Origin: UBA10205 sp035289625
GTDB lineage: Archaea; Iainarchaeota; Iainarchaeia; Iainarchaeales; Iainarchaeaceae
Assembly (NCBI GenBank): GCA_035289625.1
Contig: DATDWP010000028.1
Span: forward strand, 62,001-126,000
Direction: 5' to 3'
Length of the DNA stretch: 64,000 nucleotides
The position numbers were made by a program, and so were the translations under genes. Numbering within the stretch: position 1 is the stretch's first letter; each line of letters starts with the position of its first letter. This document shows, one piece after another, positions 24,593 through 34,583 of this stretch. A model generated the notes under the pieces. That model ran no database searches. It was not told where the DNA came from and was given only the letters and a program-made list of their open reading frames with translations.

Positions 24593-26007
24593 CAGATTCG
24601 CGCTCAAAAGAGAGGGCAATTGCACAAACCGATTATTCAAGATATGACTTTAGCTATAGCACAAAAAATTATGATGTTGTTTTTGATAAAGGGCTTAGCG
24701 ATGAAGTTGTTAGAAGAATATCAAAAATCAAAAACGAACCTGCGTGGATGCTAGAATTTAGGTTAAAAGCGCTCAAGGCATTTAAAGAAAAGCCACTACC
24801 TACATGGGGCCCTGATCTTAGCGAAATAAATTTTGATGAAATAATATACTACATGAGGGCCTCGCAGGATAATAAAAAAAGCTGGGACGATGTACCTGCT
24901 GATGTAAAAAAAACATTTGATAGGTTAGGAATTCCTGAAGCTGAAAGAAAGGTCCTTGCAGGAGTAGAAGCGCAATTTGACAGCGAAGTGATGTATAGCA
25001 ATATACGCACAGACCTTGAAAAGAAGGGGGTGGTGTTCCTCTCAATGGATGAGGGCCTCAAGCAATACCCTGAAATTGTAAAAGAGCACTTTGGCAAAAT
25101 AATCCCTTTGAATGACAACAAATTCGCCTCACTAAATAGTGCGGTGTGGTCAGGCGGGTCTTTTGTTTACGTGCCCAAAAACGTGAAAGTAGACATACCA
25201 CTCCAAGCATATTTTAGGATAAATGCGGAGAGCTTTGGACAATTTGAACGCACACTAATAATTGCAGATGAAGGATCACAAGTGCACTATATTGAAGGGT
25301 GCTCTGCGCCAAAATTTTCAACACAGTCCTTGCACTGCGCAGTAGTTGAAGTTGTTGCAAGGCCAAATGCGCATGTTAGATATACTACAGTGCAGAATTG
25401 GGCAAATAACATTTACAATTTGGTAACAAAAAGGGCATTTGCATACAGGAATGCAACAGTTGAATGGGTTGATGGGAATATCGGATCAAAAATAACCCAA
25501 AAATACCCCGCAATATATCTAATGGAAGAAGGGGCAAAAGGGGAAGTACTAAGCGTTGCACTTGCAGGAAAAGGCCAACACCAAGACACCGGCGCAAAAG
25601 CAATACACCTTGCATCAAACACCACAAGCACAATTACAAGCAAGAGCATCAGCAAAGATAGCGGCAGGTCAAGCTATCGCGGGCTTGTAAAAGTAGTAAG
25701 GGGATGCAAGAACGTAAAGAGCAGCGTAATGTGTGATGCACTTCTTTTAGACAAAGAATCAAGAACAGACACCTACCCTTACGTTGAAATTGATGAGCCG
25801 ACAGCAACAATTGCCCACGAAGCGCGGGTCGGAAAAATAGGGGAAGACCAAATATTCTACCTCACATCAAAAGGCCTTAGCGAAGCGCAAGCACTAACAC
25901 TAATAGTACTCGGATTTATGCAGCCATTTACAAAAACACTTCCATTAGAATATGCAGTAGAACTAAACAGGCTAATTGAAATGGAAATGGAAAATTCGGT
26001 CGGGTGA
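24589..26007 (+). CDS. sufB: Fe-S assembly scaffold SufB
   Basis: Core scaffold on which clusters are built. The 472-residue sequence has the family beta-helix core with V-D-I-P-L-Q-A-Y-F-R-I-N, E-G-C-S-A-P (a conserved Cys), D-G-N-I-G-S-K-I-T and E-A-R-V-G-K-I-G. The C-terminal helices contain L-T-L-I-V-L-G-F. It overlaps both sufC and sufD by four bases, indicating tight coupling. Confidence 0.96.
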   Translation: MTDSRSKERAIAQTDYSRYDFSYSTKNYDVVFDKGLSDEVVRRISKIKNEPAWMLEFRLKALKAFKEKPLPTWGPDLSEINFDEIIYYMRASQDNKKSWDDVPADVKKTFDRLGIPEAERKVLAGVEAQFDSEVMYSNIRTDLEKKGVVFLSMDEGLKQYPEIVKEHFGKIIPLNDNKFASLNSAVWSGGSFVYVPKNVKVDIPLQAYFRINAESFGQFERTLIIADEGSQVHYIEGCSAPKFSTQSLHCAVVEVVARPNAHVRYTTVQNWANNIYNLVTKRAFAYRNATVEWVDGNIGSKITQKYPAIYLMEEGAKGEVLSVALAGKGQHQDTGAKAIHLASNTTSTITSKSISKDSGRSSYRGLVKVVRGCKNVKSSVMCDALLLDKESRTDTYPYVEIDEPTATIAHEARVGKIGEDQIFYLTSKGLSEAQALTLIVLGFMQPFTKTLPLEYAVELNRLIEMEMENSVG

Positions 26008-27161
26008 AGGGAGTGCAACAGACATCATACGCCTCAGTGCAATGGCTGGAGGAATATAGGCAAAAAAATCAAAAAATTTTCCAGCAAAAACCTGTGAAAA
26101 AAAGCAAATACACAAGCATTGCAAAACTAGAAGAGCTGCTAATAACCCCAACAAAAGAGCAAATAAAACCAAAAAAGTTGCCCGGGGGGATTTTTGAAAT
26201 AATTACCCTCAATGATGCGCTTGCCAACAAACAAATTGCCCAAAAAATCCAAAAAATACTCTCACTAGAAGAAAATGCAAAAGACCAATTTGAAGCATTC
26301 ATAAACGCAAATTTTGACTCCGGATTTGTAATTATTCTAAAAAAGGGATCGCACGATGCACGGTTTGAAATTGAACTGCCGCAAGGATCGTGCTCAAAAT
26401 ATTTTATAATTGTGGAAAAAGGAACTGATGCAACAATTTTAGAGCGCATCAAAACTACGGGAAACTGCCTTGTTAGCGAAACAATTTATTTAGAAGAAAA
26501 TTCAAATCTCACAGTTGCAAAAATCCACGAGGAACAGGGGGATGTTATTACATACCAGCAGTGCATTGCACAAAAGGACGCAAAACTCTACAACTGCAAC
26601 GCATGGCTTTCCGGAAACCTTGTACGTGCAAATACATCAAATATTCTGCAAGGGATTGGAAGCGAAATACGGGAGTGCAGCCTGCTAATATCTAGCGCAA
26701 AAGAGCACTTTGACCTCAATTACTCCTCAATACATAGATCAGAAGCCACTTTTAGCCACTGCGTATTCAAATCAGCCCTCAAAGACGAGAGCAAAATGGT
26801 ATTTGATGGAATGATACGCATAGAAGAGAGTGCTCAGAAAGCAAATGCGCTACTTGAGTGCCATAGCATGATTTTGGGCCAAAATGCAAGCAGCAACCAA
26901 ATACCAAGCCTTGAAATAAAAACAGATGATGTCAAGGCCACGCACTCGGCAACCGTTGCGCGCATTGATGAGGAAGAATTATTTTACGTGCAATCAAGAG
27001 GAATGAAAAAAGAAGAAGCAAAGAAAATGATAGTGAAAAGCTTTCTTGAAAGTGTTATATACCTGCTCCCTGCAGTGACTAATCTGCCCCCTGAAAGAGA
27101 GAAGGGACATGAACTTGACGTTAGGCATATATTGGAAAAAGAAATAGAAAGGGCAGTTTAG
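26004..27161 (+). CDS. sufD: Fe-S assembly protein SufD
   Basis: SufB paralogue that forms the SufBC2D complex. The N-terminal ~120 residues are a helical SufD-type region, the middle is a beta-helix, and the C-terminus has H-S-A-T-V-A-R-I-D-E-E-E-L-F-Y, with the conserved His, and R-G-M-K-K-E-E-A-K. It begins at a GTG inside the sufB stop; a second GTG nine bases later has a better ribosome site (AAGGGA). Confidence 0.93.
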   Translation: MKGVQQTSYASVQWLEEYRQKNQKIFQQKPVKKSKYTSIAKLEELLITPTKEQIKPKKLPGGIFEIITLNDALANKQIAQKIQKILSLEENAKDQFEAFINANFDSGFVIILKKGSHDARFEIELPQGSCSKYFIIVEKGTDATILERIKTTGNCLVSETIYLEENSNLTVAKIHEEQGDVITYQQCIAQKDAKLYNCNAWLSGNLVRANTSNILQGIGSEIRECSLLISSAKEHFDLNYSSIHRSEATFSHCVFKSALKDESKMVFDGMIRIEESAQKANALLECHSMILGQNASSNQIPSLEIKTDDVKATHSATVARIDEEELFYVQSRGMKKEEAKKMIVKSFLESVIYLLPAVTNLPPEREKGHELDVRHILEKEIERAV

Positions 27162-27179
27162 TAAAAATGGGCAACCTAT

Positions 27180-28391
27180 ATGAAAAATGTAAGAAATGAC
27201 TTCCCGATCCTCAAGCAGAAAATAAATTCAAAACCACTTATATATCTTGACAGCGCCGCAACATCCCAAAAACCAATACAAGTAATTGAAGCGGAATTGA
27301 ATTTTTACAAAACGAGTAATGCAAATATCCACCGCGGATTAAATACCCTAAGCCGCATGGCAACAGAACAATATGAAAATGCACATGGAAAAGTTAGCGA
27401 ATTTATCGGAGCAAAGAGCGCCCGAGAAATCATCTTTACAAAAAATGCAACCGAATCACTCAACCTTCTAGCATACACTTTGGAGAAAAACCTTTCAAAA
27501 GGCGATGAGGTACTTTTAACAAAAATGGAACACCATGCAAATATTGTTCCATGGCAGCAACTTTCAAAACGAAAAGGAGTAGTTCTAAAATACGCAGAAA
27601 TTACTCCTGACGGAAAGTTAGATATTGAGGATCTTGAAAATAAAATCTCGCCCAAAACAAAAATAATTTCAATAACAGCAGCCTCAAATATCCTTGGAAC
27701 AATAAACCCTGTGGAAAAAGTCGGCAAAATGGCGCGCAGTGCAGGGGCAAAATTTATTGTAGACGCAGCACAAGCAGCAGCACACATGAAAATTGAGGTA
27801 AAAAAAATAAATGCCGACTTTTTGGTTTTCTCGGCACACAAAATGCTAGGGCCCACTGGAATTGGAGTACTATACGGAAAAGAAGAGCCCCTAGAAGAAC
27901 TTGAACCATTTTTAACAGGCGGAGACATGATATCTGAAGTGAACCTTCAAAGCTCTAGCTGGAATATATTGCCCTGGAAATTTGAAGCAGGAACACCAAA
28001 CATAGCAGGCGCAATTGGATTTGGCGCAGCAATTGATTATTTGCAAAAAATCGGAATGGAAAATATTGCCCTCCATGAACAAGAGCTACTAAAATATTCC
28101 CTCAAAAGAATTGGCGAAATAAAATCCGTGCAAATCTACGGGCCGAGAGCCCAAGAGCGCACCGGGATCTTGCCATTCAATATCGGCACAGTGCACCCAC
28201 ATGATGTATCTGAAATACTTGACCGCAACGCAGTAATAATCAGGGCAGGGAACCACTGCGCCCAACCACTAATGCAGCAGATGGGAATGGAAGGGGTTTG
28301 CCGCGCATCTTTCTATTTGTACAATACAAAAGAAGAAATAGATGCACTTGCAAAGGGAATAGAACAGACAAAAAAAATATTCGGGGCTTGA
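27180..28391 (+). CDS. sufS: Cysteine desulfurase SufS
   Basis: PLP enzyme that releases persulfide sulfur from cysteine for cluster building. It shows N-I-H-R-G-L-N-T-L-S, T-K-N-A-T-E-S-L-N, the PLP lysine in F-S-A-H-K-M-L-G-P-T-G, and the catalytic Cys in R-A-G-N-H-C-A-Q-P (group II type). The length of 403 aa is normal. It follows SufD and precedes SufU by two bases, giving a complete SUF set. Confidence 0.96.
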   Translation: MKNVRNDFPILKQKINSKPLIYLDSAATSQKPIQVIEAELNFYKTSNANIHRGLNTLSRMATEQYENAHGKVSEFIGAKSAREIIFTKNATESLNLLAYTLEKNLSKGDEVLLTKMEHHANIVPWQQLSKRKGVVLKYAEITPDGKLDIEDLENKISPKTKIISITAASNILGTINPVEKVGKMARSAGAKFIVDAAQAAAHMKIEVKKINADFLVFSAHKMLGPTGIGVLYGKEEPLEELEPFLTGGDMISEVNLQSSSWNILPWKFEAGTPNIAGAIGFGAAIDYLQKIGMENIALHEQELLKYSLKRIGEIKSVQIYGPRAQERTGILPFNIGTVHPHDVSEILDRNAVIIRAGNHCAQPLMQQMGMEGVCRASFYLYNTKEEIDALAKGIEQTKKIFGA

Positions 28392-28393
28392 AA

Positions 28394-28804
28394 ATGGCAG
28401 ATAACCTCTACACTGAAATAATACTTGACCTCTACAAAAACCCTCAAAATAAAGGCAGGCTTGAAAAATTCAACCTCGAAACTTCCGGGGGGAACCCAAT
28501 ATGCGGGGATCAAGTAACATTCACAGCGCTCATCAGCAATGATATAGTAGAAGATATTAAATTCTTTGCAAGCGGCTGCGCAATAAGCACTGCTTCGGAT
28601 TCGCTTCTAACCGAAATGGTAAAAGGTAAAAAAATTTCAGAAGTGAAAAAAATCACACCAGAAAAACTCTTTGAACAACTGGGCGGGATAATACAAACAC
28701 GAATAAAATGCGCCCTGCTTGGGCTAATTGTACTCAAAAAAGGAATTGAAGAATATGAAAAAAGCGGCAAAAAGAGCGCTACAATAAAAGGAATTGTAGT
28801 CTAA
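28394..28804 (+). CDS. sufU: SufU/IscU-type sulfur acceptor or scaffold
   Basis: U-type protein of 136 residues with the three conserved cysteines: N-P-I-C-G-D, A-S-G-C-A-I-S and R-I-K-C-A-L-L. G-C-A-I-S-T-A-S-D-S and the SufS neighbour support a SufU role as sulfur acceptor; an IscU-like scaffold role is the alternative. Start at the ATG two bases after the SufS stop. Confidence 0.93.
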   Translation: MADNLYTEIILDLYKNPQNKGRLEKFNLETSGGNPICGDQVTFTALISNDIVEDIKFFASGCAISTASDSLLTEMVKGKKISEVKKITPEKLFEQLGGIIQTRIKCALLGLIVLKKGIEEYEKSGKKSATIKGIVV

Positions 28805-28906
28805 AACCAATAGAAAAAATCAAAGTTACTCTGAAAAACCACAACAAATTTAAAGATCCAGGTTCTTTTATCCGTAAATGCCCAATATCAAACCCAGTTG
28901 CCACTC

Positions 28907-29623
28907 TCATGGCATAGTGCCCTCATCTTTTCCGGAAGGAAACCCCTCAAGAAGCGTCCTAATGGCATACTCTTTATCCTGCGCAAGAACAATACCTGAG
29001 GCAACAAATACACCGGCAGTACCTAACTTGATTGCGGCTGCAACATCCTGCCCTGTTTTAATCCCAGCCCCAGTTATTACAATTATTTTTGGATCAATTT
29101 TTTTAATAGCTTCAACAGAACCTGAAATCAATTCCGGCTTAGCTGAACTAACACTAATATTTCCGCCGATTAATTCTGGCGGCTCTATTGCAATAAAATC
29201 CGGAGAAAATGCAGCGATTTCTTTTGCGCGCTGCAATGATTCTGCGCAAACCATTACCTTAAGCCCAGCGCCCCGGCATCTTTCAATTGTGTTTTTGATA
29301 TGCTCATTTGAAACCTTATTTTCAGCATGGTTTAAAATAGTTCCAAAAGCCCCGCTCTTTTGCAGCGCGCGCGGAACTATTTTTCCGGTATTGGAGCCAA
29401 AATCAACCGGGTCTGCGTGCTGGGCAAAAATTTTTAGGGAAATTTCACGGGAAATGCCCTCAATATCAAGAGACTGGCAGACAGGGATTATTTCAACTTC
29501 GCCTGTATAAAAACTTGAAAGAAGCCTAGCTAAAGAGAGCGCCCTCTGGGAACTTGCCTCTTCATAAGTTTTGAAATTTACAAAAAGATAGTACTGCAAC
29601 AAATCGCCTAAAAATATGACCAC
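28907..29623 (-). CDS. tpiA: Triosephosphate isomerase, archaeal type
   Basis: Interconverts DHAP and glyceraldehyde 3-phosphate. It has the short archaeal form (~230 aa): F-V-N-F-K-T-Y with the catalytic Lys, G-T-I-L-N-H-A-E with the catalytic His, I-A-I-E-P-P-E-L-I-G with the catalytic Glu and loop 6, and I-T-G-A-G-I-K-T-G for phosphate binding. The start is unsettled: a GTG gives the listed length, but TTG codons at ~29602/29599, just after TTTTTAGGCGA, fit the family N-terminus better. Confidence 0.95.
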   Translation of the reverse strand: MVIFLGDLLQYYLFVNFKTYEEASSQRALSLARLLSSFYTGEVEIIPVCQSLDIEGISREISLKIFAQHADPVDFGSNTGKIVPRALQKSGAFGTILNHAENKVSNEHIKNTIERCRGAGLKVMVCAESLQRAKEIAAFSPDFIAIEPPELIGGNISVSSAKPELISGSVEAIKKIDPKIIVITGAGIKTGQDVAAAIKLGTAGVFVASGIVLAQDKEYAIRTLLEGFPSGKDEGTMP

Positions 29624-29736
29624 CGCTAGGGTAATAAAACTTCTGCATCACAACCCATAAATAGTAGCCTAAATGGAAAACCCTGTAATCACCATTATCG
29701 GCTAATTTTTCACTTCTGCAAAAATTCAGGATCAAT

Positions 29737-31590
29737 ATGTACAAATTGGACTTAGATGAATTTGAAGAAAAGTTCTCTCGCACTTTTAGTGAGTCATCAG
29801 AAATAAAAAAAGCAATTGAAATGCTATCACGATCCTGCAAAATATCCGGGCTTGATGAAAAATCATATATCTCACACGGCCTGGGAGTTGCCTCAATTAC
29901 CCTCGGACTTGGGCTCGAAAGAGAAGTTGTAATAGCAGCCCTTATACACAATGTCACAGACCATGGGATTAGCAGCGAACAAGTCGAGGCTCAATTTGGC
30001 AAAAGGATAGTTGAATTAATCGAATCAAAATCAAGGTTTGAAAAAGCCCTTTTGCTAAATCCTGGTGAAAGTGAGGCTGCCACAAAAAAATTACTAATTG
30101 TACTTACAACAAACCCCGATGTTGTAATGCTCCAACTAGCAGAAATGCTTGACAAATTGAGAAATATAGAAAAAACCCCGCAAGAGCAGCGAAAGGAATT
30201 TATAAAAGAAATAAAAGAAATCTACGCCCCTCTCTCCCACAAACTCGGAATATACTCGCTTAGCTCTGAGATGAATGAACTCTCATTCAAATATGAAAAC
30301 CCTACAGAGCATACCAAAATAGAAAATGCAATGAATGCATTTGCACAGCAGGCATCCGAATCAATTAACAATGCACACATTATGCTAGATAGCTCGCTCA
30401 AAAAAGCAGGGATTGAGGCAACAATTGCCGGCAGGGTAAAAACCGTTTTTAGCACCTATTCGAAAATGAAAAGAAAACAGGCAGGAATTGAACAAATATA
30501 CGACCTACTCGCGCTTCGCGTTATTACTGATTCTATCAAAGAGTGCTATGAAGCCCTTGGCATAATACACAGCATATGGAAACCAATCCCCGGAGAATTT
30601 GACGATTATATTGCAAAGCCAAAAGAGAACGGCTATAGGTCACTGCACACAAGCGTTTACACTGATGAAGGCACCCCGCTTGAAATACAGCTGCGAACAA
30701 AAGAGATGCACGATTTTGCAGAGCTAGGAATTGCGTCCCACTGGAGATATAAGGGCGAAAAAAAACAGAGCGGCTATGACCGCAAAATAGAGTGGATAAA
30801 ACAGGTTCTTGATTGGGAGAGATCGTATGGAAAAGGCACCGATGCCGATATTTTTGGCAAAGAAGTTTTTGCAATGACCCCAAAAGGGCAAGTAATAGAA
30901 CTTCCTGAAGGGTCAAGCGTAATTGATTTTGCATACGCAGTGCACACCGATATAGGGAATAGGTGCAGGGGCGCAAAAATCAACGGCAAACTCGACCACT
31001 TAAATAGCCGCATACAAAACGGGGACGTTGTTGAAATACTCACCTCATCAAAACAAAAACCACAAATGAATTGGCTAGCATTTGCAAAAACCGAAAAAGC
31101 AAAACAGAAAATAATGGCAACACTAAATGTTCTAAAAAAAAGCAGCTCACTGCGATCACAAAAAACCAACAAAAATGTCCTAAAAACAAACAACAACAGA
31201 GTAAGGCTCGCAAAATGCTGCTCACCACTTCCCGGAGACCAAATAATCGGAGTTAGAACAACAAAAAGAAAAATATCTGTGCACAGAATGGATTGTGACC
31301 AGGTGCAAAAACTAGGACAGCAAAAAATAGAGGTCCAATGGAATGATAAGAGCGGATATTACGATGCAGAAATTGTAGTAGAGGCAGCAGATAGAAGCGG
31401 AATACTAAAAGATATTCTTGAAATTTTTTCACAAAACAAAGTCTATGTTAGTTCAACAAATGCCCGCTCATCGCCATCAAATACAATAACATGCGTATTT
31501 GGAATACGGCTCCAAACCCTTAGCCAACTAGAACAAATCAAAAAAAACATTCGCCATATTGCTGGCGTAAATAGCGTGCACAGATCCTAA
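29737..31590 (+). CDS. Long RelA/SpoT homologue with degenerate hydrolase domain
   Basis: Full RSH architecture. The HD-type domain (residues ~20-180) has lost its metal pair: the motif reads L-I-H-N-V-T, with Asn where HD requires Asp. The (p)ppGpp synthetase domain (~225-340) is intact: G-R-V-K-T-V-F-S-T-Y-S-K-M, E-F-D-D-Y-I-A-K-P-K, N-G-Y-R-S-L-H-T and L-E-I-Q-L-R-T. A TGS domain (~372-435) and C-terminal ACT domain (~540-617) follow, with a C-C-S-P-L-P-G-D zinc-finger-like segment between. The E-F-D-D motif matches monofunctional RelA rather than bifunctional Rel. It is predicted to be a synthetase only, and it is a rarity in archaea. Confidence 0.93.
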   Translation: MYKLDLDEFEEKFSRTFSESSEIKKAIEMLSRSCKISGLDEKSYISHGLGVASITLGLGLEREVVIAALIHNVTDHGISSEQVEAQFGKRIVELIESKSRFEKALLLNPGESEAATKKLLIVLTTNPDVVMLQLAEMLDKLRNIEKTPQEQRKEFIKEIKEIYAPLSHKLGIYSLSSEMNELSFKYENPTEHTKIENAMNAFAQQASESINNAHIMLDSSLKKAGIEATIAGRVKTVFSTYSKMKRKQAGIEQIYDLLALRVITDSIKECYEALGIIHSIWKPIPGEFDDYIAKPKENGYRSLHTSVYTDEGTPLEIQLRTKEMHDFAELGIASHWRYKGEKKQSGYDRKIEWIKQVLDWERSYGKGTDADIFGKEVFAMTPKGQVIELPEGSSVIDFAYAVHTDIGNRCRGAKINGKLDHLNSRIQNGDVVEILTSSKQKPQMNWLAFAKTEKAKQKIMATLNVLKKSSSLRSQKTNKNVLKTNNNRVRLAKCCSPLPGDQIIGVRTTKRKISVHRMDCDQVQKLGQQKIEVQWNDKSGYYDAEIVVEAADRSGILKDILEIFSQNKVYVSSTNARSSPSNTITCVFGIRLQTLSQLEQIKKNIRHIAGVNSVHRS

Positions 31591-31592
31591 AT

Positions 31593-32723
31593 TCACTCGG
31601 TTCGCAGCGCTTCAACAGGATCCATGCGCGAGGCAATAAATGCCGGATACATTCCACCAATAATACCTATTACAACAGCCCCTACAAATGATCCAATAAT
31701 TAGCGAAGAAGACACTACAGTTGTGAGGCCAAATAAGCTTATTGCAAAAGAGGCAGCATAGCCGCAAATAATTCCCATAAGCCCGCCCAAAATCCCAATG
31801 AAAGCCGATTCATAGAGCACCATTTTCACAATATTTCCGCGAGTCCAGCCAACAGCTTTTAGGGCCCCGATCTCTTTAAAGCGTTCAAGAACGCTCATTA
31901 ACATTGTGTTAATTATTCCTACTGCTGCAACAACTGAAGCAATTGAGGCTATCAGAAGAACTAGCAATGTAACGCTATCAAAAATCGAACCGAACTGTGA
32001 TGAAAAATCATTAAGGCTGCGCGCATTTATCTCATCCCCATAAATAAGATTTATCCTCTCAACAACCCTTTGGTCCTCGGAAGGATTTGTAAACTGAACA
32101 TTCAAATAACTTATTTTACCCACGGGAAAATCCGTAATTCCACGCGCATCATCAATTGGCAAAAGAACAGAAGCGTCCAGAAGATCAGAGCCTGTTGTAT
32201 AAACCCCTATCACGGTAAAAGAACTACCGTTTAGGTTTATTTTTGTCCCCAAAAACTTATCATAATCATCCTTTATTTTCTTGCCAATAAGTGCAACCCC
32301 ACTATCAGATGGCCTAAAATCCCTGCCTTCCAAAAGCTCCCCGGAAAAACCCGAACCTGTTGCCCGCGCTTGTGAGGAGAGATCAATCCCCAAAATCCTC
32401 ACGGCATTAAAAAAATCCTGCTCTTCCCCGTCAACGGTTTTTGCAGCCTGAATTATTACAGGAACCGCAACCTTAACACCTTGCACTGATTCGATTTTTT
32501 TTGCCCACTCCTCATCAAGGAAATTAAAAATCGGGTCGCTTGATTCAAGAGGCGTTACACGCGCGCCTTGCGCTTTACTAAAAGCCTGCTCAATATCAAA
32601 ACGCAACCCATCCACTACAGAAACAAGTGCAATCAGCGAAGCAACACCTAGCATTATGCCAAGAACAGAGAGAATGGTACGCAACTTGTGCCTGAAAATA
32701 TTTGAAATGCTAAGGCCAATCAT
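31593..32723 (-). CDS. MacB/LolE-type ABC permease
   Basis: Four-helix permease of the FtsX/MacB class. One N-terminal helix (residues ~18-38) is followed by a large extracytoplasmic domain (~40-245) and three C-terminal helices. The end motif G-G-M-Y-P-A-F-I-A-S-R-M-D-P-V-E-A-L-R is diagnostic. It pairs with the ATPase (overlap of four bases) and with a second paralogous permease upstream in the same operon. Confidence 0.93.
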   Translation of the reverse strand: MIGLSISNIFRHKLRTILSVLGIMLGVASLIALVSVVDGLRFDIEQAFSKAQGARVTPLESSDPIFNFLDEEWAKKIESVQGVKVAVPVIIQAAKTVDGEEQDFFNAVRILGIDLSSQARATGSGFSGELLEGRDFRPSDSGVALIGKKIKDDYDKFLGTKINLNGSSFTVIGVYTTGSDLLDASVLLPIDDARGITDFPVGKISYLNVQFTNPSEDQRVVERINLIYGDEINARSLNDFSSQFGSIFDSVTLLVLLIASIASVVAAVGIINTMLMSVLERFKEIGALKAVGWTRGNIVKMVLYESAFIGILGGLMGIICGYAASFAISLFGLTTVVSSSLIIGSFVGAVVIGIIGGMYPAFIASRMDPVEALRTE

Positions 32724-33436
32724 TTCTTTTCCCCTTTTCTTGCTGCGGCTTTTTTGTACTCGATTTTTGTTATTTTCCCATCCAGCAGGAAGACCTTTTT
32801 GGTGGCATATTCCAAAAGCGACTGGTCATGTGTTACTATGACAAAGGTCTTTCCCTCTTTTTTATTGAGTCCGTACATCAATTCAATGACATTTTTTCCC
32901 GTAACAGAATCAAGATTTCCTGTTGGCTCATCTGCAAAAATTATTTCAGGATCATTAATAAGTGCCCTTGCAATAGAAACCCTCTGTCGCTGCCCGCCTG
33001 ATAGTTCATCCGGCCTGTGCAAGAGCCTATTACCCAAATCCACCTTTTTCAAAAGGTTAATGGCGCGTTCTTCAAGGCCCTCTTTTCCGAAAGCAAGAGG
33101 CTCGGTTGGGATCATCACATTTTCAAGAGTGTTTAGAGTTGGTATCAAATTAAATGACTGGAAAATAAAGCCGATTTTTTTTCTTCTAAGCATTGCAAGA
33201 TCCCAATCATCAAGTGAGGCTATATTTTTCCCATCAACTAAAACATTCCCGCTGCTTGGATGGTCAAGAGTCCCTAAAATATGCATAAGGGTGCTCTTCC
33301 CCGAGCCGCTTGGCCCAACTATTACAACAAAATCGCCCTTCTCAACCAAAAGAGAAACCCCGCCAAGAGCATCAACAGCAGTAGAACCCATTACATATCT
33401 TTTTGTAACATTTTGCAGTTCAACAATTCCAACCAT
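32720..33436 (-). CDS. LolD/MacB-type ABC ATPase
   Basis: 238 residues. Walker A G-P-S-G-S-G-K-S-T, signature L-S-G-G-Q-R-Q-R-V, Walker B I-I-F-A-D-E-P followed by T-G-N-L-D, and the switch His in V-T-H. The short N-terminal Y-V-M-G-S-T-A-V-D-A-L segment is typical of the MacB/LolD group, which works by mechanotransmission rather than classical transport. It is flanked by two cognate permeases. Confidence 0.95.
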   Translation of the reverse strand: MVGIVELQNVTKRYVMGSTAVDALGGVSLLVEKGDFVVIVGPSGSGKSTLMHILGTLDHPSSGNVLVDGKNIASLDDWDLAMLRRKKIGFIFQSFNLIPTLNTLENVMIPTEPLAFGKEGLEERAINLLKKVDLGNRLLHRPDELSGGQRQRVSIARALINDPEIIFADEPTGNLDSVTGKNVIELMYGLNKKEGKTFVIVTHDQSLLEYATKKVFLLDGKITKIEYKKAAARKGEKK

Positions 33437-33449
33437 CTAAAATCCTCCA

Positions 33450-34583
33450 CTAACCCTGCAGCGCCTCAACAGGATCAAGTTTTGATGCCCTGTATGCCGG
33501 ATATATCCCGGAAACTATTCCAAGAAACATTGCAAATAAAAAGCTTGAGAGCAAAAGCCCAATAGAGATATGGGATGAGATGCCAACTAGCAAAAGAATA
33601 AAATCAACCCCAAACCCTAACAAAATTCCCAAAAGGCCGCCAAAGAGCCCTAAAAAAATTGATTCATACAAAATCATCTTCATAATATTTCCCCGTGTCC
33701 AGCCGACAGCTTTAAGAGCCCCAATTTCCCTAAAGCGCTCAAGAACGCTCATCAGCATTGTATTTGCAATCCCGATGCCTGCAACAATGCTTGAAATAAT
33801 TGCAACAGCAATCGCTAGCAATCTCAAATTCCCCACAATTGAACCAAATTGCTCGGATAAATCTGCCTGAGTAAAAACCTGCAAATCGTCCCCGAACTGC
33901 AGCTCTATTAGTTTTGCAACAGTTGCATCTTTTGAAAAATCATTCAGAGTTACTGTTAGCGAACTTATCTGGCCGCTCTCAAGCGGGCTAATATCACGCG
34001 CATCATCAAGGTTCATAACAATTATACTTGAAGTGAGATCACTCTCTGATTTCAAAATCCCCTTTACCTTAAACCGCTTTCCGTCAATTTCAATAGGCGA
34101 ACCCACAAATTTCTTGAAATCCTTTTCAATCTTTCTCCCTATAAGAACTTGACCAAGTTCAGACGAGGAGAGTGCCGATCCTTTTTCCACAGCCCCGACC
34201 CATCCGGAAGCATTTGTGGAATAATACTTGGAAATGTCAAGCCCATAGACCGTTGGCGCGGCAAAAGCTGTCAGCCCGACAGCTTCAGTGTCAATTTTTT
34301 GCGGAACATACCATATTTCACCAATTGCCGCTTTTACCCCGGGAAGGGATTCAATTCTCCCCACATAAGACTCATCTATCTTTGAAAATACCGCATCCTG
34401 AGTGTTCTTCTCATACACACTAAGGCCTTTAAAGCTGCCCACCACGGCATTGAACTCCTCAGTAAAGCCATCCACTAAGGAAACCAATACAATTATTGCT
34501 GCAACCCCTATTGCGATGCCTAAAGCACATAGAAGTGTCCTTGTCTTTCTCCTAAAAAGGTTGAGGAATGCTAACTTTATCAT
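33450..34583 (-). CDS. MacB/LolC-type ABC permease (paralogue)
   Basis: Same layout as the permease at the end of the operon: N-terminal helix, ~210-residue external domain, three C-terminal helices with A-L-K-A-V-G-W-T-R-G-N-I and a final Y-P-A-Y-R-A-S-K-L-D-P-V-E-A-L. Two different permeases with one ATPase recall LolCDE heteromers. The ATG overlaps the stop of the preceding surface-protein gene. Confidence 0.93.
   Translation of the reverse strand: MIKLAFLNLFRRKTRTLLCALGIAIGVAAIIVLVSLVDGFTEEFNAVVGSFKGLSVYEKNTQDAVFSKIDESYVGRIESLPGVKAAIGEIWYVPQKIDTEAVGLTAFAAPTVYGLDISKYYSTNASGWVGAVEKGSALSSSELGQVLIGRKIEKDFKKFVGSPIEIDGKRFKVKGILKSESDLTSSIIVMNLDDARDISPLESGQISSLTVTLNDFSKDATVAKLIELQFGDDLQVFTQADLSEQFGSIVGNLRLLAIAVAIISSIVAGIGIANTMLMSVLERFREIGALKAVGWTRGNIMKMILYESIFLGLFGGLLGILLGFGVDFILLLVGISSHISIGLLLSSFLFAMFLGIVSGIYPAYRASKLDPVEALQG

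Noticed and set aside
28878..29510. 210-codon plus-strand ORF opposite triosephosphate isomerase
   Set aside because: It is antisense to a gene with all catalytic motifs and shows no family features; shadow ORF.
32754..33440. 228-codon plus-strand ORF opposite the LolD-like ATPase
   Set aside because: Antisense to a gene with all ABC motifs; no family features of its own.
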